NCBI GenBank assembly: GCA_000620545.1
Contig: KK211150.1
Coordinates: 186,001-250,000, forward strand
Direction: 5' to 3'
DNA from: Intrasporangiaceae bacterium URHB0013
GTDB taxonomy: Bacteria > Actinomycetota > Actinomycetes > Actinomycetales > Dermatophilaceae
Length of the DNA stretch: 64,000 nt
Shown here: in pieces, positions 36,208 to 43,656 of the stretch
Numbering within the stretch: the first letter of the stretch is position 1
Layout: each line of letters opens with the position of its first letter
The notes under the pieces: model-generated
What the model was told of the DNA's origin: nothing
Databases searched by the model: none
Seen by the model: the letters and a program-made list of their open reading frames with translations, nothing else
Position numbers and translations under genes: made by a program

Positions 36208-37160
36208 TCCTCACCTTCACGCCGAACCCGGCCCTCGACATCACGTATGCCGTTCCCTTCGTCGCCCTCGGCGACTCTCACCGCGTCGCCTCCGTGAGCG
36301 AACGCGCCGGCGGCAAGGGCCTCAACGTCGCGGCCGTCCTCACCACCATGGGGCGCAGGGCCGTCGCGGTCGCGCCCGTCGGCGAGACGGATGTCGACGT
36401 CTTCGCCTCCGACCTCGGCGCACGTCGGGTGCCGCACCGCGTCGTCCCGTCCCCGTGCCCGACCCGTCGCTCGGTGGCGGTCGTCGAGGCGAGTGGTCGG
36501 GTGACGCTGCTCAACGAGCCCGGCATCGGCCAGTCCCAGCGGGTCTGGGACCGCATCGCCGACGAGATCGCCTCGCTTGCCCCGGAGGCGTCGACGCTGA
36601 CCGTGTCGGGCAGCTTCCCCCCGGGGACCGATCCCGACCTGGTCCGCCGGATCACGCGGCTCGCGCACGAGAATGGTCTGCGGGTCGTCCTCGACGTCAG
36701 CGGCGTCCACCTGTCGCGCGCGCTCGCACTCGCTCCCGACCTGGTCAAGCCCAACCGCGTCGAGGCCGCGCAGACCCTGACCGGGCTGGGCCGCGGCGAG
36801 GTGCCGTCGGTCCCCGGTGCGGCACGGGCGCTGGTCCTGGCGGGCGCCCGCGCCGCCCTCATCAGTGACGGCACGAACGGCCTCGTCCTGGTGCACGACG
36901 ACGTCGCCCTTCGAGCCCACCTGCCGCGCCCGCTCTCGGGCAACCCGACCGGGGCGGGCGATGCCCTGACGGCCTCCCTCGCCGCCGACCTCGACGGCGA
37001 CGGCGACCTACCGCGGGGACGGGAGGCGTGGGCCTCCGTGCTGCGACGGGGGGTCGCCTGGTCGGCCGCCGCCGTCCTCCAACCCGTTGCGGGCGCCGTC
37101 GATCCCGCCGACGTCGACCGACTGCTCCCCACCGTCGAGATCGAGGAGATGCGTCCGTGA
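36204..37160 (+). CDS. PfkB-family hexose-phosphate kinase (1-phosphofructokinase/tagatose-6-phosphate kinase type)
   Basis: Ribokinase-fold kinase of 318 residues. MILTFTPNPALDITY is the standard opening of the FruK/LacC/AgaZ-type subgroup; AGGKGLNVA follows, and the C-terminal anion-hole motif is NPTGAGDAL with the catalytic Asp. With an aldolase immediately downstream (GTGA overlap) it should make the bisphosphate that the aldolase splits: fructose-1,6- or tagatose-1,6-bisphosphate. Members that use 1- or 6-phosphates cannot be told apart by eye. Confidence 0.9.
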   Translation: MILTFTPNPALDITYAVPFVALGDSHRVASVSERAGGKGLNVAAVLTTMGRRAVAVAPVGETDVDVFASDLGARRVPHRVVPSPCPTRRSVAVVEASGRVTLLNEPGIGQSQRVWDRIADEIASLAPEASTLTVSGSFPPGTDPDLVRRITRLAHENGLRVVLDVSGVHLSRALALAPDLVKPNRVEAAQTLTGLGRGEVPSVPGAARALVLAGARAALISDGTNGLVLVHDDVALRAHLPRPLSGNPTGAGDALTASLAADLDGDGDLPRGREAWASVLRRGVAWSAAAVLQPVAGAVDPADVDRLLPTVEIEEMRP

Positions 37161-37990
37161 CCCGCTTCGCCCTGACGCCCGTGCTCGCCGAGGCGTCGGC
37201 CGCCGGCCGTGCCGTCGCGGCCTTCAACGTCATCCAGATCGAGCACGCCGAGGCCTATGCCGCCGCGGCCGAGCGGGTCGGCCTTCCCGTCGTCATGCAG
37301 ATCTCCGAGAACTGCGTGCGCTACCACGGCTCGCTTGCCCCGATCGCGGCGGCGACGCTCGCGATCGCCGACGCGTGCACCATGCCCGTGGTCGTGCACC
37401 TCGACCATGCCGAGGACGTCTCGCTCGTCGAGGAGGCGGTCCGACTCGGCCTCACGTCGGTGATGTTCGACGGCTCGACCCTCGCCGACGACGAGAACCG
37501 CGCCGTGACCCGTCGCGTCGTCGCGCTGTGCGGGTCGGCTGGGATCAGCGTCGAGGCCGAGCTCGGCGAGGTCGGCGGCAAGGACGGCGTCCACGCGCCC
37601 GGCGTGCGCACCGACCCGGACGACGCAGCCCGGTTCGTCGCCGACACGGGCGTCGACGCGCTCGCAGTCGCCGTCGGCAGCAGCCACGCGATGACCGACC
37701 GGACGGCCGAGCTCGACACGGATCTCATTGCGGCGCTTCGGAGCTCGGTTCCGGTGCCACTCGTGCTGCACGGCTCGTCCGGGGTGCCGGACAGTGGACT
37801 CGTCGCAGCCGTGGGGGCCGGCATGACGAAGGTCAACATCGCGACGCACCTCAACCAGGTGTTCACCCGGGCGATGACGGCGCGGCTCGAGGCGTCACCG
37901 ACCGTCGACACGAGGACGTACCTCGGCGCGGCGCGCGACGCCGTCACCGACGAGGCCGCCCGCCTCCTGGCCCTCCTCGCCCTCCACTGA
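37157..37990 (+). CDS. Class II fructose/tagatose-bisphosphate aldolase
   Basis: Zinc-dependent aldolase of 277 residues. Family motifs are AFNVIQIEHAEA, VVHLDHAED with the catalytic Asp and zinc His, EAELGEVGGKDG, and LHGSSGVPD plus KVNIATHLNQ for phosphate binding. It cleaves a ketose bisphosphate to dihydroxyacetone phosphate and glyceraldehyde-3-phosphate. Length and motifs suit the GatY/KbaY/FbaA group. GTG start at 37157 overlaps the kinase stop. The 32-bp repeat array begins 15 nt after the stop. Confidence 0.9.
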   Translation: MTRFALTPVLAEASAAGRAVAAFNVIQIEHAEAYAAAAERVGLPVVMQISENCVRYHGSLAPIAAATLAIADACTMPVVVHLDHAEDVSLVEEAVRLGLTSVMFDGSTLADDENRAVTRRVVALCGSAGISVEAELGEVGGKDGVHAPGVRTDPDDAARFVADTGVDALAVAVGSSHAMTDRTAELDTDLIAALRSSVPVPLVLHGSSGVPDSGLVAAVGAGMTKVNIATHLNQVFTRAMTARLEASPTVDTRTYLGAARDAVTDEAARLLALLALH

Positions 37991-38005
37991 CCCCCTCTCT
38001 CCCCC

Positions 38006-38219
38006 GTCGAAAGGCCAAAGTTCGCGGTGCCTGACCCGTCGAAAGGCCAAAGTGCGCGGTCAGGCACCCGTCGAAAGGCCAAAGTTCGCGGTGCCTAACC
38101 CGTCGAAAGGCCAAAGTTCGCGGTGCCTAACCCGTCGAGAGGCCAAAGTTCGCGGTGCCTAACCCGTCGAGAGGCCATTGTTTGCGGTGCGCGGGGCGTC
38201 GACAGGGCAGCTCATGAAC
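38006..38219 (+). repeat. Direct array of a 32-bp tandem repeat (six copies plus one decayed)
   Basis: A 22-bp core beginning GTCGAAAGGCCAAAG and ending TTCGCGG starts at 38006, 38038, 38070, 38102, 38134 and 38166, each exactly 32 bp apart, with a 10-bp linker mostly TGCCTAACCC or TGCCTGACCC. A seventh, badly decayed unit starts at 38198. Copies 1, 3 and 4 are identical in the core; copy 2 has G for T, copies 5-6 have GAGAGG, and copy 6 has further changes. There is no room for a gene. Linkers are conserved rather than variable. Confidence 0.95.
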
Positions 38220-38240
38220 CGTCGGTCCCGCCCCAGCTGC

Positions 38241-38422
38241 CCGGGGGTCTTGGCCACTCAACGGTGGCGAGGCCGCGAAGTTTGGCCTTTCGACGGTGGC
38301 TAGGCCGCGCAGTTTGGCCTCTCGACGGTGGCTGGGCCGCGAAGTTTGGCCTCTCGACGGTGGCGAGGCCGCGAAGTTTGGCCTTTCGACTGCGGGGAGG
38401 CCGCGAAGTTTGGCCTTTCGAC
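38241..38422 (-). repeat. Inverted array of the same 32-bp repeat (five copies plus one decayed)
   Basis: Reverse-complement cores (CCGCGAAGTTTGGCC then TTTCGAC) start at 38273, 38305, 38337, 38369 and 38401, again every 32 bp, with a decayed unit at 38241. Read on the minus strand the core has AAACTTCG where the direct array has AAAGTTCG, and the linkers are a different type (CCTCGCCACC-like). The last linker contains the stop codon of the SIS gene. The two arrays point toward each other across 38220-38240. Confidence 0.95.
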
Positions 38423-38425
38423 GGG

Positions 38426-39325
38426 TCAGGTGAGGACGATGCTGCGGGTGAGGTTGCGGGGCGCGTCGGGGTCGAGACCGGCGGCATCGGCCTTGCCGAG
38501 GCACAGGCGGTGCAGTCGCACGAGGTCGGCGAGCGGGTCGATGTCTCGGTGCTCGAAGCGGGCGCCGGTCGCGCGCACCTGCTCGGGCAGTCCCTCGGGC
38601 ACCTCGCCGAAGGCCCACACGGCCCGGCCGGGGGCAGCGATGCTGATCGGGCCGTGGCGGTACTCCATGGCCGGGTAGGACTCCGACCAGAACTGCGCCG
38701 ACTCGCGCAGCTTGAGGGCAGCCTCGTTGGCGATGCCGTTGGACCAGCCGCGACCCAGGAAGCTGATCTGCTCCGCCAGCGCGAGGTGGCCGTATGCCGA
38801 CGACGGGTCCTCGGCGAGGATCGCGCGCGCCTGCTCGGCCACCGGGGCCAGGTCGTCGCCGAGCGACGCGCGCAGCAGTGCCAGGGCGGTCGTGGCGAAG
38901 CGGGTCTGCACGACGCTCTGCTCGTCGACGTCGTCCAGCAGCACGGTGGCCGCCGAGCGCTCGGCTACCGGCGTGCCCGCCGTCGCGACGAGCGACACGT
39001 GCGGCGTGCCCGAGGCGCGCAGCTCCTCGACGACTGCCATGACCTCGCTCGTGGTGCCGGAGCGGCTGATGACGACGACACGGTCGTAGCCGCGCGCCAG
39101 CTGGTGCTCGGAGGCGGCATACGCGTCCGTGAGGCCCTGACCCAGCTCCTCGCGCCGGCCGGCATACGCCTGGCCCATGAACCACGACGTGCCGCAGCCG
39201 ATTGTCGCGACCCGCTCTCCGGGGCGCGGGAGGTGCCGCGCCACGTCGCCGAGGCGCGTGACGACACGGTCCCAGTCGTCCGGCTGCGTGGCGATCTCCT
39301 GAGCGAGGTGAGTGGTCTGCGGCAT
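38426..39325 (-). CDS. SIS-domain sugar-phosphate isomerase/deaminase (AgaS-like)
   Basis: A 299-residue protein with two SIS domains. ATIGCGTSWFMGQAY and VVISRSGTTSEV are the phosphosugar-binding signatures, followed later by FLGRGWSNGIANEAALKL and EYRHGPIS, as in AgaS and the isomerase half of GlmS. AgaS deaminates/isomerises galactosamine-6-phosphate to tagatose-6-phosphate, which would feed the PfkB kinase and aldolase on the other strand. There is no glutaminase domain. ATG at 39325. Divergent from the DeoR gene; its stop lies in the last repeat linker. Confidence 0.88.
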   Translation of the reverse strand: MPQTTHLAQEIATQPDDWDRVVTRLGDVARHLPRPGERVATIGCGTSWFMGQAYAGRREELGQGLTDAYAASEHQLARGYDRVVVISRSGTTSEVMAVVEELRASGTPHVSLVATAGTPVAERSAATVLLDDVDEQSVVQTRFATTALALLRASLGDDLAPVAEQARAILAEDPSSAYGHLALAEQISFLGRGWSNGIANEAALKLRESAQFWSESYPAMEYRHGPISIAAPGRAVWAFGEVPEGLPEQVRATGARFEHRDIDPLADLVRLHRLCLGKADAAGLDPDAPRNLTRSIVLT

Positions 39326-39419
39326 GGTGGCTCCCGACGGTTCGACGGTGCCACGGCGGATGCCGTGGCAGAGTTGACTGTGTGTGCGCGAAACACAGCG
39401 TAAACGCGCAGAGATACAC

Positions 39420-40256
39420 ATGTCCATTGCTCGAACTGCGCGGTATCGTCAGCCCGTGACCGAAGAGAGTGATCTCGCCCGCAACCGCGCCAGCCGCTGG
39501 TCGATCATGCTCGACCGTCTCGCGACGACCGGCCGTCTGGGCGTCGGCGAGGCAGCCGAGCTGCTCGCCGTGAGCGAGGCCACCATCCGCCGCGACTTCT
39601 CCGAGCTCGCCAAGCGCCAGCTCGTGGCCCGCAACCATGGCGGCGTCGTCGCCACCTCGGTCGCCTACGAGCTGCCCTACCGCTATCGCAGTGGCATGGC
39701 CGATGACGACCGGGGCCGCGTGGCCGAGGCGGCCGCCGCGCTCGTGCAGCCGGGCCAGGTCATCGGGCTCAACGGTGGCACGACGACGACGGCGACGTCG
39801 CGGGCCATCACGGCGCGCGAGGACCTCGCGATCGACGGTGAGATCACCATCGTCACCAATGCGCTGAACATCGCGACGGAGGCGGTGCTCCGGCCCCACG
39901 TCCAGTGCGTGTCGCTCGGTGGTGTCGCCCGGCCCGAGTCCTACGAGGTCACCGGGCCGCTCGCCACGCTCGTGCTCCAGCAGCTGTGGCTCGACGTCGC
40001 CATCGTCGGCGTCAACGGTCTCTCGGCCCGGGAGGGTGCGACGTGCCGGCACGAGGAGGAGGCCGCCATCATCCGGACGATGATCGATCGCTCGAAGCAG
40101 GTCATCTGCGTGGCCACCGGTGCCAAACTCGGAGTGCGCACCTTCGCCTCGATCTGTCCTGCCGAGCGGATCGACCACCTCGTCACTACCGTGGGCGCAG
40201 ACCGCGACGAGATCGAGGCTCTGCGTGAGGCCGGTGTCCAGATCCACCAGGTCTAG
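39420..40256 (+). CDS. DeoR-family transcriptional regulator (AgaR-like)
   Basis: Repressor with an N-terminal winged helix (LGVGEAAELLAVSEATIRRD, then FSELAKRQLVARNHGG) and the DeoR C-terminal sensor domain that binds a phosphosugar (GLNGGTTTTA, TNALNIA, VGVNGLS, ATGAKLG). Its place between the SIS gene and the ABC importer makes it the likely controller of the cluster. ATG at 39420 is taken as the start; GTG 39456 is an alternative, and the frame is open from 39384. The intergenic 39326-39419 contains GC-flanked repeats (GCGCGAAACACAGCG) that may be its own operator. Confidence 0.88.
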   Translation: MSIARTARYRQPVTEESDLARNRASRWSIMLDRLATTGRLGVGEAAELLAVSEATIRRDFSELAKRQLVARNHGGVVATSVAYELPYRYRSGMADDDRGRVAEAAAALVQPGQVIGLNGGTTTTATSRAITAREDLAIDGEITIVTNALNIATEAVLRPHVQCVSLGGVARPESYEVTGPLATLVLQQLWLDVAIVGVNGLSAREGATCRHEEEAAIIRTMIDRSKQVICVATGAKLGVRTFASICPAERIDHLVTTVGADRDEIEALREAGVQIHQV

Positions 40257-40368
40257 CGACGCGTGCAACTCTGCTTGATTGTGATCGAAATGATGAAGAT
40301 TCAGTCAGAATTGCTCTTGCGGCCGGCAGGGAGCGGCTCTAAGTTGGCTTCACGTTGGCCGGGTCGGC

Positions 40369-40380
40369 GCGTGATCACGC
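40369..40380. promoter_or_regulatory. Perfect 12-bp palindrome upstream of the importer
   Basis: GCGTGATCACGC is self-complementary and lies 34 nt before the lipoprotein ATG. An AT-rich stretch at 40270-40318, unusual for this DNA, precedes it and probably contains the promoter. Candidate operator. Confidence 0.4.
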
Positions 40381-40414
40381 CGCCACCACGTCCGGCACCG
40401 AATCAAGGAGAGAC

Positions 40415-41683
40415 ATGAGGTCGACAAAGAAGTCCGTGGTCGTCGCCGGGCTGGCCATCGCAGGCCTCGCCCTCGGCGCGTGCGGCGGAGGCACCGGGGC
40501 CGGGACGGCGCCGGGGGGCACGGCAGGCAGCACCGGCGAGGAGGTCAAGACGATCAAGCTCGTCGCGGCCGAGTACTCCAAGGACCACACGAAGGCGTTC
40601 TGGGACGCGTTCGCCAAGACGTACAAGGAGAAGACGGGCTACACCCTCGAGGTGCAGGTCGTCAGCTGGGACAACATCGACCAGCAGTCCTCCACGATGA
40701 TCCAGAACAACCAGGCTCCCGACATCCTCAACCTCAACGCGTACGCCAGCTATGCGAAGGACGGCCTGCTCTACGACTCGGATGCGGTGCTGCCGGCGGT
40801 CGTCAAGGACGACATCCTCGACACGTTCGTCAAGTACGGCACGTACCAGGGCAAGTTCTACGGCTTCCCCGACCTGTCGTCGGCGCGTGCCTTCTTCTAC
40901 AACAAGGCGCTCTTCAAGCAGGCCGGCATCAACGAGCCGCCGAAGACGTGGGCCGAGCTCGAGGACGACGCGAAGAAGATCACCGCCCTCGGCGGCGGCA
41001 AGGTGGGCTACGCCCTCCCGCTCGGTCCCGAGGAGGCGCAGGGCGAGTTCTCCATGTGGCTGTTCAACAACGGCGGCGACTGGAAGACCGACGGCAACTG
41101 GGCCATCAACTCCGACAAGAACGTGGAGACCCTGGACTTCCTCAAGAAGCTCGCCGACGAGAAGGTCACGCAGAACAACCCGGCGCGCACCAACCGCGCC
41201 GACGCCTTCGACCTCTTCAAGTCGGGCACGGCCGGGATGGTCGTCGGCTTCAGCCCGCTCGCGGCCGACCTGGACAAGGACAAGAAGGTCGACTACGGCG
41301 TCGCGCCGTTCCCGTCCAACGACGGGTCCGAGAGCAAGACCTTCGGCGTCACCGACTACCTCATGGCCTTCAAGAAGCCGGGCAACGAGAAGGCCGTCAA
41401 GGCCTTCTACGAGCTCTACTACACACCGGACCAGGTCAACACCTTCATCAAGGCCGAGGGCTTCCTGCCGGTCACGAAGTCGGGCGTCAAGGTCTTCTCC
41501 GAGAACGAGAAGGCGCTCGAGGTCTACCTCAACACGCTGCCCAACGCGAAGCTCACGCCGACCGACGACCCGACGTGGGACAAGGTCAAGCTTGCCGTCC
41601 AGCAGAACCTCGGTGGCGCCATGAACGGCTCCCCCAAGGCGACCCTCGACAAGCTGCAGCAGACCGCCGAAAACGGCGGCTGA
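40415..41683 (+). CDS. Sugar ABC transporter substrate-binding lipoprotein
   Basis: Family-1 solute-binding protein of 422 residues. A lipoprotein signal peptide ends in the lipobox LGAC (Cys at about 23). The mature protein starts with a low-complexity GGTGAG spacer and shows the two-lobed sugar-binding pattern (APDILNLNAYASYAKDGLL, GKFYGFPDLSSA, FYNKALFKQAGI, GTAGMVVGF). It captures the sugar outside and docks on the permease pair that follows. AAGGAG is 4 nt before the ATG. Confidence 0.93.
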   Translation: MRSTKKSVVVAGLAIAGLALGACGGGTGAGTAPGGTAGSTGEEVKTIKLVAAEYSKDHTKAFWDAFAKTYKEKTGYTLEVQVVSWDNIDQQSSTMIQNNQAPDILNLNAYASYAKDGLLYDSDAVLPAVVKDDILDTFVKYGTYQGKFYGFPDLSSARAFFYNKALFKQAGINEPPKTWAELEDDAKKITALGGGKVGYALPLGPEEAQGEFSMWLFNNGGDWKTDGNWAINSDKNVETLDFLKKLADEKVTQNNPARTNRADAFDLFKSGTAGMVVGFSPLAADLDKDKKVDYGVAPFPSNDGSESKTFGVTDYLMAFKKPGNEKAVKAFYELYYTPDQVNTFIKAEGFLPVTKSGVKVFSENEKALEVYLNTLPNAKLTPTDDPTWDKVKLAVQQNLGGAMNGSPKATLDKLQQTAENGG

Positions 41684-41698
41684 GGCATACGGCCCCTC

Positions 41699-42694
41699 AT
41701 GACTGACAGCACGACCGTCGCCCCCGGCCCCGCCACCACGGCGGGGCCGGGGGACCGCCGCTCCCGTATGCCGTCCCGCACGGCTCGTCGACACCGGTCG
41801 GGCCGCATCGGTCGCGTCCACCCGCTCATCGCGCTGCTCTGGCTGGCGCCGGCGCTCGCGCTGATCCTCGGCGTCGTGCTCTACCCGGCGATCAAGCTGT
41901 TCGACGCCTCGCGCGGCGAGTACTCCATCACCGGTCTGCGCAAGGGTGACGCCGGCTGGGACAACTACGCCAAGGTGCTCGACCACCCCGATCTCGGCAC
42001 GGTCCTTCGCAACACCGTCGTGTGGGTCGTCGCGGTCGTCGCCATCACGATCGTCCTCAGTCTGGCGCTGGCCCAGTTCCTCGTGAAGAGCTTCCCGGGG
42101 CGGCGGTTCGTGCGCTGGGCCGTCATCATCCCCTGGGCCGCCTCGCTCGTCATCACGAGCCAGCTCTTCGTCCTGCTCTACGACTACAACTACGGGATCA
42201 TCAACCACGTCCTGATGAGCCTGCACGTCATCGGCACGCCGATCGACTTCCTCGGCGACGACAGCTGGACGATGTTCTCGATGGTCGTGGTCGGCGTCTT
42301 CGTGTCGCTGCCGTTCACCATCTTCGTCTTCATCGCCGGCCTCGGCGCGATCCCGGACGACGTCATGGAGGCGGCGACCGTCGACGGTGCCAGCCCGTGG
42401 CAGCGCTACTGGAACATCACGCTCCCGCTCATGCGCCCCGCGCTCATGATCGCGACGGTGCTCAACGTCATCTACGTCTTCAACAGCTTCCCGATCATCT
42501 ACACCCTCAACGACCGCAACCCGGGCTACCTGCACGACACGACGATCACGTTCATGTACAAGCTGGCCTTCAAGAGCCAGGAGAAGGACGTCGGCATGTC
42601 GGCGGCGGCAGGCATCTTCAACGTGCTGCTGATCCTCGTCGTCGTCGGCATCTACCTCAAGATCATCAACTGGCGCGAGGAGACGAGCCGATGA
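41699..42694 (+). CDS. Sugar ABC transporter permease, MalF/UgpA type
   Basis: Inner-membrane permease of 331 residues with a basic N-terminal tail and about six membrane helices. The EAA loop that contacts the ATPase is EAATVDGASPWQRYWNITLP. It forms a heterodimer with the next gene product. ATG at 41699; ATGA overlap with the downstream permease. No ATPase gene follows, so the pair probably uses a shared MsiK-type ATPase from elsewhere. Confidence 0.93.
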   Translation: MTDSTTVAPGPATTAGPGDRRSRMPSRTARRHRSGRIGRVHPLIALLWLAPALALILGVVLYPAIKLFDASRGEYSITGLRKGDAGWDNYAKVLDHPDLGTVLRNTVVWVVAVVAITIVLSLALAQFLVKSFPGRRFVRWAVIIPWAASLVITSQLFVLLYDYNYGIINHVLMSLHVIGTPIDFLGDDSWTMFSMVVVGVFVSLPFTIFVFIAGLGAIPDDVMEAATVDGASPWQRYWNITLPLMRPALMIATVLNVIYVFNSFPIIYTLNDRNPGYLHDTTITFMYKLAFKSQEKDVGMSAAAGIFNVLLILVVVGIYLKIINWREETSR

Positions 42695-43593
42695 CCTCGA
42701 CCACGGTCTCAGCGCGCCCATCGGCGGGGGCGCCCGCCCCGCAGGGCAGCTCGACCTCTGCGCCACGGGATCCCAGGCGCCGCAAGCGGATCCTCATGGC
42801 ATGCGGCGGCGCGCTCGTCGCGTTCGCCTTCGTCGCTCCCTACCTCGTGATGGTGCTCGACTCGCTGCGCACGAGCAGCGACGTCAAGAGCACACCGCCC
42901 TCCATCCTGCCGAAGGCCTGGCAGTGGGACACCTACGCCCAGGTCCTCGGCGACGAGCGCTTCCTCGCGTGGCTCAAGACCTCGCTCATCGTCGCGACCG
43001 GCTCCACGGTCATCGTCATCCTCGTCGCCATCCCGGCCGCCTTCATGACGGCGCGGCACCGCTTCCCGGGGCGCGGCGCGTTCCTGCTGCTCGTGCTCGT
43101 GACCCAGATGTTCGCGCCCACCTCGCTCGTCGTCGGCCTCTACCGGCAGTTCTTCGAGCTGAACATGATCAACACCTACGGCGCGCTCATCTTCACCAAC
43201 GCGGCGTTCAACCTCGCCTTCGCGATCTGGATCCTGCACGGCTTCTTCTCCTCCATCCCGCTCGAGGTCGAGGAGGCGGCCGCCCTCGACGGGGCGAGCC
43301 GCTGGCAGATCCTGCGCCGGGTCATGCTCCCGCTGACCCTGCCGGGCCTCGTGACGGCCACGATCTTCACCTTCATCGCCGCCTGGAACGAGTACGTCGT
43401 GGCGCTCACGCTCATGATCGACGACGACAAGAAGCCGCTGACCGTCGGCATGCGGGCCTACATCACCGGCTACGAACAGCACTGGGACCAGCTCTTCGCG
43501 GCCTCCGTCATCGCCGTCGTCCCCGTCGTCATCCTCTTCGCCGTCATCGAGAAGCACCTCGTCGGTGGCCTGACCGCCGGCAGCGTGAAGTAG
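42691..43593 (+). CDS. Sugar ABC transporter permease, MalG/UgpE type
   Basis: Second permease, 300 residues, with a Pro/Ser-rich head and six membrane helices. Its EAA loop reads EEAAALDGASRWQILRRVML, followed by PGLVTATIFTFIAAWNEY, typical of MalG-type partners. Start ATG at 42691 in the ATGA overlap. It ends the operon; a 7-bp hairpin follows at 43620-43638. Confidence 0.93.
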   Translation: MTSTTVSARPSAGAPAPQGSSTSAPRDPRRRKRILMACGGALVAFAFVAPYLVMVLDSLRTSSDVKSTPPSILPKAWQWDTYAQVLGDERFLAWLKTSLIVATGSTVIVILVAIPAAFMTARHRFPGRGAFLLLVLVTQMFAPTSLVVGLYRQFFELNMINTYGALIFTNAAFNLAFAIWILHGFFSSIPLEVEEAAALDGASRWQILRRVMLPLTLPGLVTATIFTFIAAWNEYVVALTLMIDDDKKPLTVGMRAYITGYEQHWDQLFAASVIAVVPVVILFAVIEKHLVGGLTAGSVK

Positions 43594-43619
43594 CTCCCGC
43601 GAACGGCGCCCCGGTCGCC

Positions 43620-43638
43620 CCGGTCGCCCCGCGACCGG
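43620..43638. terminator. Weak candidate terminator between convergent genes
   Basis: CCGGTCG (43620-43626) and CGACCGG (43632-43638) pair around 5 nt. A preceding CCGGTCGCCC copy makes alternative pairing possible. Confidence 0.4.
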
Positions 43639-43656
43639 TGCACCTGCTCGCAGCGC

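Noticed and set aside
38006-38422. CRISPR array
   Set aside because: The period is regular, but the 10-bp linkers are conserved instead of variable and far too short for spacers, and no cas genes are present.
40403-42766. 787-residue minus-strand reading frame
   Set aside because: It is antisense to a clear binding protein and permease and has the E/R/D/V-rich composition of a GC shadow.
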